Below, piece after piece: positions 56,195-64,000 of a DNA stretch of 64,000 bases (the stretch's first letter is position 1; each line of letters starts with the position of its first letter). The stretch lies in the NCBI RefSeq assembly GCF_000364225.2, contig NZ_AQFT02000001.1, positions 62,001 to 126,000 on the forward strand, written 5' to 3'. The stretch is from Eubacterium plexicaudatum ASF492 (GTDB lineage: Bacteria > Bacillota > Clostridia > Lachnospirales > Lachnospiraceae). The notes beneath the pieces were generated by a model, which saw only the letters and a list, made by a program, of their open reading frames with translations, was not told the DNA's origin and ran no database searches. Both the position numbers and the translations under genes were made by a program.

Positions 56195-57441
56195 TGCGCA
56201 AAGCGGCATGGGTGCTGCCGTCCCATATAGAAAATTCGGGTGGGTTTCGGACTGTTTTTCAAAATATCAATTGTCTGCTTTTACATGGATACAGGTGTGA
56301 CGTATATATAGAGAAGCGTGGATGCACAGACGCTGCGTCAAACCTGAAAAGGATGGCGGAACAGTATTTCGGGGTCTGTGGCTGTCGTTATTTTACCACA
56401 TATAAGTTTCACGGCACATACGATATCATGTTTGCGACATCATGGAAAACGGCCGAAGCAGTAAAACAATATCCGAAAGCAACAAAAAAAGTATATTTTA
56501 TACAGGATTTTGAAGCGGCTTTTTATCCGGCCGGGACGGAATATCTTGCAGCGTGCGCTTCTTATTGCCAGGGCCTGTATCCGATTACAATCGGCAGGTG
56601 GCTGGCTGCAAAGATGGCAGATCACTATCATGTTGACGCACGTTATTTTGATTTTTGTGCGGATACGGATATTTATCGAGATCTGCACAGGAAGCGGGAA
56701 AAGGCCGTCTGCTTTATTTATCAGCCGCACAAGCCAAGGCGGTGCAGCCGGCTGGGGCTGCAGGCGCTTGGCATTGTAAGTGTGCTGCGTCCGGATGTAA
56801 AAATCTATTTGTTTGGCTCGGACAGAAAACCGCGCGTACCGTTTGCGTATGAAAGCAGGGGATGCCTTTCGGTGGAACAATGCAATGCGTTATATAACCA
56901 ATGTATGGCAGGCCTTTGCATCAGCGCCACGAACCCGTCCAGAATTCCATTTGAAATGATGGCAGCCGGACTCCCGGTTGTAGACTTGCATCTGGAAAAC
57001 AATTTGTATGATATGCCGCAGGAAGGCGTACTGCTTGCGCATTACACGCCGCAGTCGATAGCGGCTGCACTGCTGGAGCTTTTGGATCATCCGAAAAAGG
57101 CAAAACAAATGTCGCAAGGCGGACAGCGTTTTATGAAAGACCGCACACTTGCGTATGGTTTTGACCAGTTTTATGAAGCGGTTACGGACGTTTTATCCGA
57201 CGGGAAAAGAAAGAACCGGCATGGGATGAAGACGGTGGCATGCGCCGAACCGGTTAGAATGTACCGGCATGCGCCTGTAATTTCCTCCATGCGGGAAAAC
57301 AAAGCGATGCAAAAATTATGTCGTTGTAAAAATTTTTGGGTGGCGCAGTTGGGCGGTAAACCTCCCTGGTGGATCAGGCTTTTGAAAAACAGCCGCATAG
57401 TCCGTTCGATATACGGCAGGCTGCAAGGGGATTCCTTATGA
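56191..57441 (+). CDS. WsaF-like GT4 glycosyltransferase, second copy
   Basis: 416 codons; ATG 56191 overlaps the epimerase stop. It shares the family words with the enzyme at 54058: AAWVLPSHIENSGGFRTVFQ, KVYFIQDFEAAFYPAGTEYL, YPITIGRWLAAKM and GLCISATNPSRIPFEMMAAG. Probably adds another rhamnose or similar residue to the same glycan. It has an extra C-terminal tail (ACAEPVRMYRHAPVISSMRE). Confidence 0.85.
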   Translation: MMRKAAWVLPSHIENSGGFRTVFQNINCLLLHGYRCDVYIEKRGCTDAASNLKRMAEQYFGVCGCRYFTTYKFHGTYDIMFATSWKTAEAVKQYPKATKKVYFIQDFEAAFYPAGTEYLAACASYCQGLYPITIGRWLAAKMADHYHVDARYFDFCADTDIYRDLHRKREKAVCFIYQPHKPRRCSRLGLQALGIVSVLRPDVKIYLFGSDRKPRVPFAYESRGCLSVEQCNALYNQCMAGLCISATNPSRIPFEMMAAGLPVVDLHLENNLYDMPQEGVLLAHYTPQSIAAALLELLDHPKKAKQMSQGGQRFMKDRTLAYGFDQFYEAVTDVLSDGKRKNRHGMKTVACAEPVRMYRHAPVISSMRENKAMQKLCRCKNFWVAQLGGKPPWWIRLLKNSRIVRSIYGRLQGDSL

Positions 57442-58562
57442 AAAAAAGGTTTTCGGTATATGTGCGCAATGCGCAAAGCGGACCGGCATGTTATTACCGT
57501 ATTATGCAGTATGTGGAAGAGCTTGATAAAGGCCGGGCAGGAGTGGTTCACAGTGCATGGACGAAAAAAGAATTTGGCACAAACCTGAACTGTCCGGATG
57601 GAAGAAAGAAGAAGGTTTTGCAGGGGATTTTGTATCTGCGCATTGTGCGCCGACGATTTGTGTCTTTGCTGGTGGATATGCTGCTGTATCGGCCGCAGGT
57701 GATTGTCATACAAAGAGAGGTCGTCCCGCATATACTGCCGCCGTTTTTCGCAACTCTGATCAGACTTATCGGTAAAGGCGCAGATATTATATGGGATTTT
57801 GATGATGATATTTTTGAATCCGGAGAGATTTCCGCGGCAGAGAGAAAAATACTGCTGGAACAGAGCAAAAAGATTGTTGTAGTAAGCGATTATTTAAAAC
57901 AGCTTTTACCGGCAGAATATCAGAAAAAAACGATCGTTTTGCCAACATCGGAGAAATGTTTTTTGAGAGAGTCTTTTTCCAATCTGTTGAAACGGCGCAG
58001 AAAGACATATCCGGATGCGGTAAGCCTTATATGGATAGGAACCTCGGGAAATTTAAAATATCTGGATCCGGTTATGGAAGAGCTGGATGCCGCCGCCGGA
58101 AGGATGAAAATGGAAGGCAAGAAACAGATGAAACTGATGGTTGTATGCAATCGCAGCTACAAACCGCCATACAGGCTCAGATGTTTAAAAATGGCCAATA
58201 TCCGATGGAGCAGAGAAAGTGCGCAGGCATGTATGAAAGAGGCACATATTGCGATCATGCCGCTGGAAGATACACGGTTTGCACAAGGAAAGGGCGGTTT
58301 TAAGCTGGTGCAGTGTATTGCGTCCGGCATGCCGGTCATTGCGTCGGACGTCGGATACAACAAAAACGTTGTGGATGGCAGAGCCGGTTATTTGATTCCA
58401 AACGGCAGCAGCGGTGGTTGGGAAAGGGCGGTTATGGAACTGGCCGGGGATATGGAATGCTGGGAGAATTGCAGCAGAGGAGCATATGCTGTGTACAGGG
58501 AAAAGTTTTATTTTATGGATAATTTGATGGTGTGGAGAGAGATACTGGTGGGAGAAGGATAA
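57438..58562 (+). CDS. Glycosyltransferase (GT4/GT1-like fold)
   Basis: 374 codons from ATG 57438, overlapping the previous stop. FSVYVRNAQSGPACYYRIMQ, VIVIQREVVPHILPPFFATL, ADIIWDFDDDIFESGEIS, then IWIGTSGNLKYLDPVMEELD and HIAIMPLEDTRFAQGKGGFK, LVQCIASGMPVIASDVGYNK, the nucleotide-binding C-terminal domain. Sugar specificity cannot be read from the sequence. Confidence 0.85.
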   Translation: MKKRFSVYVRNAQSGPACYYRIMQYVEELDKGRAGVVHSAWTKKEFGTNLNCPDGRKKKVLQGILYLRIVRRRFVSLLVDMLLYRPQVIVIQREVVPHILPPFFATLIRLIGKGADIIWDFDDDIFESGEISAAERKILLEQSKKIVVVSDYLKQLLPAEYQKKTIVLPTSEKCFLRESFSNLLKRRRKTYPDAVSLIWIGTSGNLKYLDPVMEELDAAAGRMKMEGKKQMKLMVVCNRSYKPPYRLRCLKMANIRWSRESAQACMKEAHIAIMPLEDTRFAQGKGGFKLVQCIASGMPVIASDVGYNKNVVDGRAGYLIPNGSSGGWERAVMELAGDMECWENCSRGAYAVYREKFYFMDNLMVWREILVGEG

Positions 58563-58564
58563 CG

Positions 58565-59626
58565 ATGTATAAAATGAGGGTGGGAAAAATCAGTTCTGCG
58601 GGAATTGTGTTTACAGTTATTTTTCTTTTTTACAGTTCGGCGTTTTTTTCACAGTGTAATAAGAAGAATTCCGAAAGCCTATCGGATTTACCTGTGACTG
58701 CGACTTATGTGATTACAGAACCGAAAATGGGAGACGCCAAACTTATGTCTGATAAAATTGTGGCTGGAACAGATGGACACATGATTGTTTTTCAGAATGA
58801 TGGTTCCATATTTCGCGAATATCCGGGGATCTCCTTGTATTGGCTCTATGTGTATGAGCAGGAGCATATGATTGTAGCTGCAGGAGATGGAAATGAAGTG
58901 CGTCTTATTCAGATGAATGATGACTGGACAGTTAGAACAAATCAGGTTGTCAATATAAAGGAGAGTAACAGAAAAGAAGTTTTGAAGATAGATCCAACGA
59001 TTGTAAAAGCAGAGGATACATATATTTTGACTTATACGCAGATAGAGGGTACGGTGAACAATGCTGACAGAGATGCTGAAAATGGCGTTTATACAGTAAA
59101 ATGCATGAGGTCCGAGGATGCGCTGCACTGGACAGAGACAACAGATATTGTGACACATAAAAATAATATTGAAGATGGGGATATGGTTTATGCGGAGCAA
59201 AGCGGAGAACTATACTATTTTTTTGAAAAAGAACTGTATGATAGAGGGCCGTCTTCCATATGTGTGATTATATCAAAAGATGGCGGTCTGACATGGGGAG
59301 ATGAAATAGAGTTATTGCCAGCCGAGGCAGATCATGAATTGGCTTCAGCATATGTGACAGATACCGGGTTTTGTATATATTACAGCAGTGACTGCGAACG
59401 GGCAGGGACGAGTTATGAAGGTGCAAAGATTTATAAGGCGATATTTGATGAAGATTTCAGTCCGGAAGAAGTGCGATTGGCGGACATCGAAGAGAAGAAA
59501 GGAATACTGCTGTATGATGTAAAGGATGCAACGGAGGGAGTGTGTTATTTATATGTGCAGAATTATCTTACGGAGAATCATTTGGTTTTGAAAAAGGTAG
59601 TAAGACGTTATGGAGACGATGAATGA
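58565..59626 (+). CDS. Membrane-anchored sialidase-fold (Asp-box) protein
   Basis: 353 codons from ATG 58565 (GAAGGA upstream). One N-terminal membrane segment (AGIVFTVIFLFYSSAFF), then an extracellular beta-propeller. One clear Asp-box (SKDGGLTWGDEI) and two weaker ones (RSEDALHWTE; IYYSSDCERAG) indicate a BNR/sialidase-like or GH43/GH33-like five-bladed fold. No diagnostic catalytic set is visible. In a glycan locus it may trim or bind the polymer. Confidence 0.72.
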   Translation: MYKMRVGKISSAGIVFTVIFLFYSSAFFSQCNKKNSESLSDLPVTATYVITEPKMGDAKLMSDKIVAGTDGHMIVFQNDGSIFREYPGISLYWLYVYEQEHMIVAAGDGNEVRLIQMNDDWTVRTNQVVNIKESNRKEVLKIDPTIVKAEDTYILTYTQIEGTVNNADRDAENGVYTVKCMRSEDALHWTETTDIVTHKNNIEDGDMVYAEQSGELYYFFEKELYDRGPSSICVIISKDGGLTWGDEIELLPAEADHELASAYVTDTGFCIYYSSDCERAGTSYEGAKIYKAIFDEDFSPEEVRLADIEEKKGILLYDVKDATEGVCYLYVQNYLTENHLVLKKVVRRYGDDE

Positions 59627-61769
59627 AGTTAATGAAAAAGCGAAATAGCATGATTTATGTATTGTGGATCGTTTGCACGTTTCTGACTCTTTATTTTTTA
59701 AGAAATAAACTGACGTATATAGAATTTCAGTCAATGAACAGTGCAAATGATGCATTTATTGAAATCAATAACACAGAGGATGAGATTATCCAGCAGTTTT
59801 ATATGCCATATGATATTTTTTATGGGATTTCCGTGCAAATTGGAACATTTGCCAGAGATAATAATTCAATATGGAAACTTGAGATTTTGGAGAAAGAGAC
59901 ACAGTCTGTTGTTTGTGAAGAGTTTTTCCATGCAAGTCATATTCAGGACAACGGCTATTATTTGATTCCGGCAAATAAAATATAAGAGTGAAACGAGGGG
60001 AAGCATATGAATTGCATATTTTGGCACAATCCGTATTGCCAAGTACTTCATTAGCGTTTTATCGGTCAGATACGGACATTTTGGATACAAGCAGCCTGTA
60101 TGTAAATGGAACATATGTGGATGCGGATTTGTGTTTTAAAGTATATGGTGGAGAAGTGGATTTGTGGTGGTCTGGGTTCGCAGCCATATGTGCTTTGTTC
60201 ATTTTGCTAATAGTGAAAAGAATGCTGAAGGCAGATATGCTTGTGAAACAGATACGGGAAGATCGTATATGCCAATGCCTGGTTTTGATTGGTATTGTAT
60301 TTTACTGCTTTGTACATTTTCATCCGCAGGTACGTTTACGGATGAGAATGATAATATCAGAGGAGGAATGATCATTGCCAATGGGGGTGTTCTGTATAAG
60401 GATTATATTACACAGCATACACCCGTAGCTTATTATATCTGTGCGTTGTTTGCACTGTTGGGTGCCGGATCCGTACGGCAGTTCAGATTGTCTTATTACT
60501 TGTTCGTTGCCGTGCTCTGGGGTCTTTTGTATGTCAGACATGCTTCACATTTTGGAAAAAGAAAAATGTATTTGCTTGCAATTGCCGAATCCGTTTTTAT
60601 TCCGGCCGTAGTGCCTCTGCAAGGAGCTCAGGTGCTTTCGGATGGTATACAAGGAATGTGTATGGTTGTTCTGATGCTGGAGTTTTTTTCTTTTTATCAA
60701 GATAGAAAACTTGGGTGGGACAGAATGTGGATTGTATCAGCATGTGTATGGGGGAGTTTTGGTTCTGCTTTTGTAAGTGCATATGCTCTGATTTGGGTAA
60801 TTGGTATCGTATTGATTTTGGAATTTTTGTATTGGAAAAATAAAAAGTTTCTCTCGGTGAGCTTTATTTTCGATATTACAGACTTATTATTTCCGTATCG
60901 GTGCCATTATTATGCGGAGTCATTTATCTGGCAGCGAATGGAGCGCTGCGGGAAGCATATCAGCAGGCATATAAATTTAATACGGAAGTATATGCATGTT
61001 ATTTACAGGGTTTTGGCTCCAATTCTTTGCAGCCATTGATAGAAGCAGTGCAGCATTTTTTTAATGTGATGGCCGGCCAATTTCAGACACTGCTTACGGC
61101 ACAGGCAACAAATGTGACAGTTTTACAATTTGTATTGCTTATATCGGCAACGACAGCAATAGCGCTACTTTTTTTGCGGAAAAAAGACGAGTGGAAGCTT
61201 TTACATTGTTTATGACGATGATTTGTTCTGCAACGAGAGGTTATGATCAGCATGGACTGGCGGCATGGTATCTTTCCATATTGAGTATATGTCTGTTTAC
61301 AGGCAAATGGAATAGACATCCATTGAAACTGAGAGGCGGTTCTTATTTTTCTGTGATAGCAGTAGTATTTGTTACGGTTATTTTATTGAGTACATATACC
61401 GATTGGGTGGGAGATTATCTGCTGGCAGAACAAATGCCTGTATCGGATACGGAAAGTGAAGTCATAGCAAGAACGGAAGAGGGAGAAAAAATAATGATAG
61501 ATGCGTACGCCTGTGATTCTATCTATTTTCTTTATAAGGACAGGTATCCGGTGAACCGAATGGTGTATATGCTGCCCTGGTATATGGATTGGTACGAACA
61601 AATAACAGTACAGGAATTGTATCATTACCGTCCCAACATAGTTGTTTATAATCCGGAACAGGATACGTGGGGATATACGCATTATGCAAATGTATTGGAA
61701 ACGGAAATTAAAAATAATTATATAAAACTGTCAGATATGCCGGTCTGGAAAAGAAAAACGGATTCATGA
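59623..61769 (+). pseudogene. Large polytopic glycosyltransferase-like membrane protein (GT39/GT83-type), four frameshifts
   Basis: One gene of about 715 codons read in five frames: IYVLWIVCTFLTLYFLRNKL with an extracytoplasmic region to 59980; RGEAYELHILAQSVLPSTSL to about 60320; TDENDNIRGGMIIANGGVLY and DYITQHTPVAYYICALFALL to about 60890; CGVIYLAANGALREAYQQAY to about 61195; and VEAFTLFMTMICSATRGYDQ to 61769. The D-x-I-R/H-T-P words are like those of dolichyl/polyprenyl-phosphate-dependent GT-C enzymes. Each frame change fits one missing base. Confidence 0.75.
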
Positions 61770-61793
61770 CAGAATCGGACGGGTGGTGTGAAA

Positions 61794-62210
61794 ATGGGGT
61801 TTAAAATAACGAGTGTTTTTAAGACTTATCAATCATTAATACGGGAAATTATTTTATATGGAATGATCGGGGGATTTTCGTCATGTCTGGATACGGGATG
61901 CTATATCTTGTTTACAAGGTTATTGGAGTGGAATAAGTTTTTCTCGAATCTATGCAGTGTGAATATTGGTATTTTAAGCAGTTTTTTGTTAAATACATAT
62001 CTGAATTTTAAAAAGACAGATCAGGCGATCAAACGAGCGTTTTGTTTTTTTGTCGTCGGATACTGTGGTATGGGATTATCTATGCTTATGCTATATATAG
62101 GTACAAATATAATTGGATATGATGATATTCCAATAAAAATAGCAGCCATTTTCATTGCTGCGGCGTTTCAGTTCATTTTGAATAAGCTTGTAACGTATTC
62201 CAGGATTTAA
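61794..62210 (+). CDS. GtrA-family membrane protein
   Basis: 138 codons from ATG 61794. Four membrane segments and the family words ILYGMIGGFSSCLDTGCYIL, NIGILSSFLLNTYLNFKKT and AAFQFILNKLVTYS. GtrA proteins are thought to flip or present polyprenyl-linked sugars; here it pairs with the GT2 gene that follows, a common GtrA/GtrB-type arrangement. Confidence 0.9.
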   Translation: MGFKITSVFKTYQSLIREIILYGMIGGFSSCLDTGCYILFTRLLEWNKFFSNLCSVNIGILSSFLLNTYLNFKKTDQAIKRAFCFFVVGYCGMGLSMLMLYIGTNIIGYDDIPIKIAAIFIAAAFQFILNKLVTYSRI

Positions 62211-62240
62211 TATCACATGGATTTACAAAGGAGATAAATA

Positions 62241-62933
62241 ATGAATGAAAAATTATATATTGTGATTCCGGCATATAATGAGGAAGAAAATATTGAAAAT
62301 GTAGCGAGAGAGTGGCATGAAATAGTAGAGCAGATATCAAAAGAGTCTGAGTTGGTAGTTGTGGATGACGGATCAAAAGATCATACCTATCAGATATTAT
62401 ATGATCTGCAGAAAGAATTGCCGCAGTTACACCCGTTAAAGAAAGCGAATGAAGGACATGGAGCAACTTTGCTTTATGCATATCAATATGCATTGGAACA
62501 GGGTGCCGATTATATTTTTCAGACGGATTCCGATGGACAAACGTTACCGGAGGAGTTTGGGGAATTTTGGAAACGACGTAAGAAGTATGACGCACTGATT
62601 GGATACAGAAATAACCGGGAAGATGGGTTTTCCAGAATTGTTGTAACAAAAACTTTGAAGCTTGTATTGAAAATTATTTTCGGATTAAATGTTACGGATG
62701 CAAATACCCCATACCGGTTGATGAGTAGAAGAATTTTAAAGAAATATATACATAAAGTACCTGAAAAATTTAATCTTTCGAATGTCATGCTGACCGTATT
62801 ATTTTTAGAAAATAAGGAAAAAGTCAAGTTTATCCCGATTACGTTTCGTCAAAGGCAAGGAGGCGTGAATTCGATTCATTTACCAAAGATTATCAAAATA
62901 GGATGGCAGGCGCTGAAAGATTTAAGAAGATAA
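62241..62933 (+). CDS. GT2 polyprenyl-phosphate glycosyltransferase (GtrB/DPM1-like)
   Basis: 230 codons with AAAGGAG upstream. LYIVIPAYNEEENIENVARE, LVVVDDGSKDHTYQIL, KKANEGHGATLLYAYQYALE, YIFQTDSDGQTLPEEF (DxD) and DANTPYRLMSRRILKKYI. It lacks C-terminal membrane segments. Likely makes undecaprenyl-phosphate-sugar for the GT-C enzymes encoded on either side. Confidence 0.92.
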   Translation: MNEKLYIVIPAYNEEENIENVAREWHEIVEQISKESELVVVDDGSKDHTYQILYDLQKELPQLHPLKKANEGHGATLLYAYQYALEQGADYIFQTDSDGQTLPEEFGEFWKRRKKYDALIGYRNNREDGFSRIVVTKTLKLVLKIIFGLNVTDANTPYRLMSRRILKKYIHKVPEKFNLSNVMLTVLFLENKEKVKFIPITFRQRQGGVNSIHLPKIIKIGWQALKDLRR

Positions 62934-62934
62934 A

Positions 62935-64000
62935 ATGGGAAATGCGTCACAGATAGATGATAGAAAATTTAACGGAAAAGAAAGGATTGGAAAATATATG
63001 AGGTGGTTAAAGTTGGAAGGACCGGAAAATGATAAAGGTGTCTTTACAAACATAATGACCGTAGTCACGTATGGTTATCTGATTTTGCCGTTTCTTATTT
63101 TTGCAGTAGGGTGGTTTCGGATCCGATTTTGGCTACCGATTGTTATTTGTCTTCTTTTTTGTGCATGGAAGTGTTGCAAGGAGACGCCTGCTTTATGGAA
63201 ACCGTGTTTAACACAAGATCATATTATTAAAATAATATTTATCTGTATGGTTCTTGCGGTATGGGTATATTATTCCGGCATTGGAGGAAAGGTCTTTCAA
63301 AATTCGGATCATTCCAGTAGAAATGCCATTTTTGAAATACTCGTACAATGCAGGTGGCCAATATATAATACGGATATCAATACGGAATTGTATCCTGAAG
63401 GCACTGTGACATCTTTGATTTATTATATTGGGTTCTGGATGCCGGCTGCGGTTGTCGGAAAAATATTTGGAATGCAGGCGGGGTACGATTTTCAGATGGT
63501 GTGGGCGTTTTTTGGTCTTTTTCTTGTTTATTATTTTATTTGTGAAAGGAAAAATAAAATTATAATCTGGCCCTTGTTGTTGCTTGTTTTTTTCTCAGGA
63601 CTTGATATTGCAGGGGTATTTATGACAGGGACGAATATATTCAGTATAGCGAATGATGTGCACATGGAATGGTGGGCTGCGCCATATCAATATTCTTCTA
63701 TGACAACACAGTTATTCTGGGTTTTTAATCAGTCTGTGCCAGCATGGTTGTGCACGGTTTTTGCAATGAGACAGGAAAATAACAGATCGCTCGTATTTAT
63801 CGTTGCATCAGTGATGTTTAGTGCAACGTTTCCATTTGTCGGACTACTCGTGTTCGTCCTTTTTTGGGCATTTACTCGTCAATATGAAATATGTATAGAT
63901 GTTAGCCGGATGGAAAGCGTTAAAGAATGGATGAAAGTGTTTATAAAGGATACCATTACCATTCAAAATGTGTTGGGTGGAGGCATATTAGGGATATTTA
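62935..64000 (+). CDS. Polytopic membrane protein, 5' part (runs off the window)
   Basis: Open frame of 355 codons from ATG 62935 to the window end, no stop; ATG 62998 is an alternative start. Several hydrophobic segments are evident (YGYLILPFLIFAVGWF, FWLPIVICLLFCAW, IIKIIFICMVLAVWVYYSG, WPLLLLVFFSGLDI). The extracytoplasmic words SRNAIFEILVQCRWP and INTELYPEGTVTSLIYYIGF are polymer-region like. Possibly a glycan polymerase or GT-C transferase; the family is not determined. Confidence 0.75.
   Translation, partial: MGNASQIDDRKFNGKERIGKYMRWLKLEGPENDKGVFTNIMTVVTYGYLILPFLIFAVGWFRIRFWLPIVICLLFCAWKCCKETPALWKPCLTQDHIIKIIFICMVLAVWVYYSGIGGKVFQNSDHSSRNAIFEILVQCRWPIYNTDINTELYPEGTVTSLIYYIGFWMPAAVVGKIFGMQAGYDFQMVWAFFGLFLVYYFICERKNKIIIWPLLLLVFFSGLDIAGVFMTGTNIFSIANDVHMEWWAAPYQYSSMTTQLFWVFNQSVPAWLCTVFAMRQENNRSLVFIVASVMFSATFPFVGLLVFVLFWAFTRQYEICIDVSRMESVKEWMKVFIKDTITIQNVLGGGILGIF

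Noticed and set aside
1..64000. tRNA, rRNA and CRISPR genes
   Set aside because: No cloverleaf with a TTCGAATC-type T-arm, no rRNA conserved words and no regularly spaced repeats were found by reading both strands; a tRNA or Rfam search would be the decisive test.

Overview
The window looks like a chromosomal stretch from a Lachnospiraceae-type gut Firmicute (Clostridia). This is inferred from mid-range GC, AGGAGG-type ribosome binding sites, the paired NfnA-type reductase and homotetrameric glutamate synthase small subunit, ABC-2 type surface glycan export, WsaF-like glycosyltransferases and typical clostridial mobile elements. No rRNA or tRNA gene was found.

Layout. 1-4.6 kb: the end of an AAA/PD-(D/E)XK protein, a HigBA-like toxin-antitoxin pair whose toxin has a nonsense third codon, an XRE regulator and decayed glycosyltransferase genes. 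4.7-13.8 kb: RfbD-like reductase, dicarboxylate/amino acid symporter with a solute-binding lipoprotein, convergent capA, a 5'-truncated ATPase, rtcB, a secreted nuclease, a membrane-bound XRE regulator and a flavodoxin. 14-18.5 kb: two G3E (CobW-type) metal GTPases, one with a large His-rich insert, followed by the nfnA/gltA pair. 18.6-28.1 kb: decaying surface-polymer genes (LTA-synthase-like protein with an internal deletion, PAP2 phosphatase, extracytoplasmic GDPD), rfbF, an epimerase and two Rpn-type nuclease relics. 28.6-45.4 kb: one SEFIR/TIR-NACHT-pentapeptide-repeat gene (a bacterial NLR-like protein) cut into four pieces by three independent insertions: a 10.9-kb serine-recombinase element carrying a two-component system and two ABC exporters, an ISAs1-family element with a 10-bp target duplication, and an IS1380-family element. 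46-64 kb: an XRE-controlled glycan cluster with an ABC exporter (Wzm/Wzt type), methyltransferase, several glycosyltransferases, an Asp-box protein, GtrA and polytopic glycosyltransferase-like membrane proteins, running off the right edge.

How the genes work together. The right-hand cluster has what is expected for making and exporting a rhamnan- or heteroglycan-type surface polymer: nucleotide sugar enzymes, cytoplasmic glycosyltransferases, a Wzt protein with a C-terminal substrate-recognition domain, and a terminal methyltransferase. A 370-bp non-coding block is duplicated ahead of this cluster and ahead of the 19.6-kb surface-polymer genes. The XRE regulator plus GT4 pair also occurs twice, once decayed (1.7 kb) and once intact (47 kb).

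Quality caution. At least fifteen genes are broken by single-base losses, mostly in A or T runs of five to seven, and in nearly all of them adding one base restores a convincing protein. This affects even the otherwise intact recombinase of the mobile element, so many of the 'pseudogenes' below may be sequencing or assembly errors. Genuine decay (internal deletion of the LTA-synthase-like gene, the three insertions in the NACHT gene, truncated Rpn and GT4 relics) is a separate matter.
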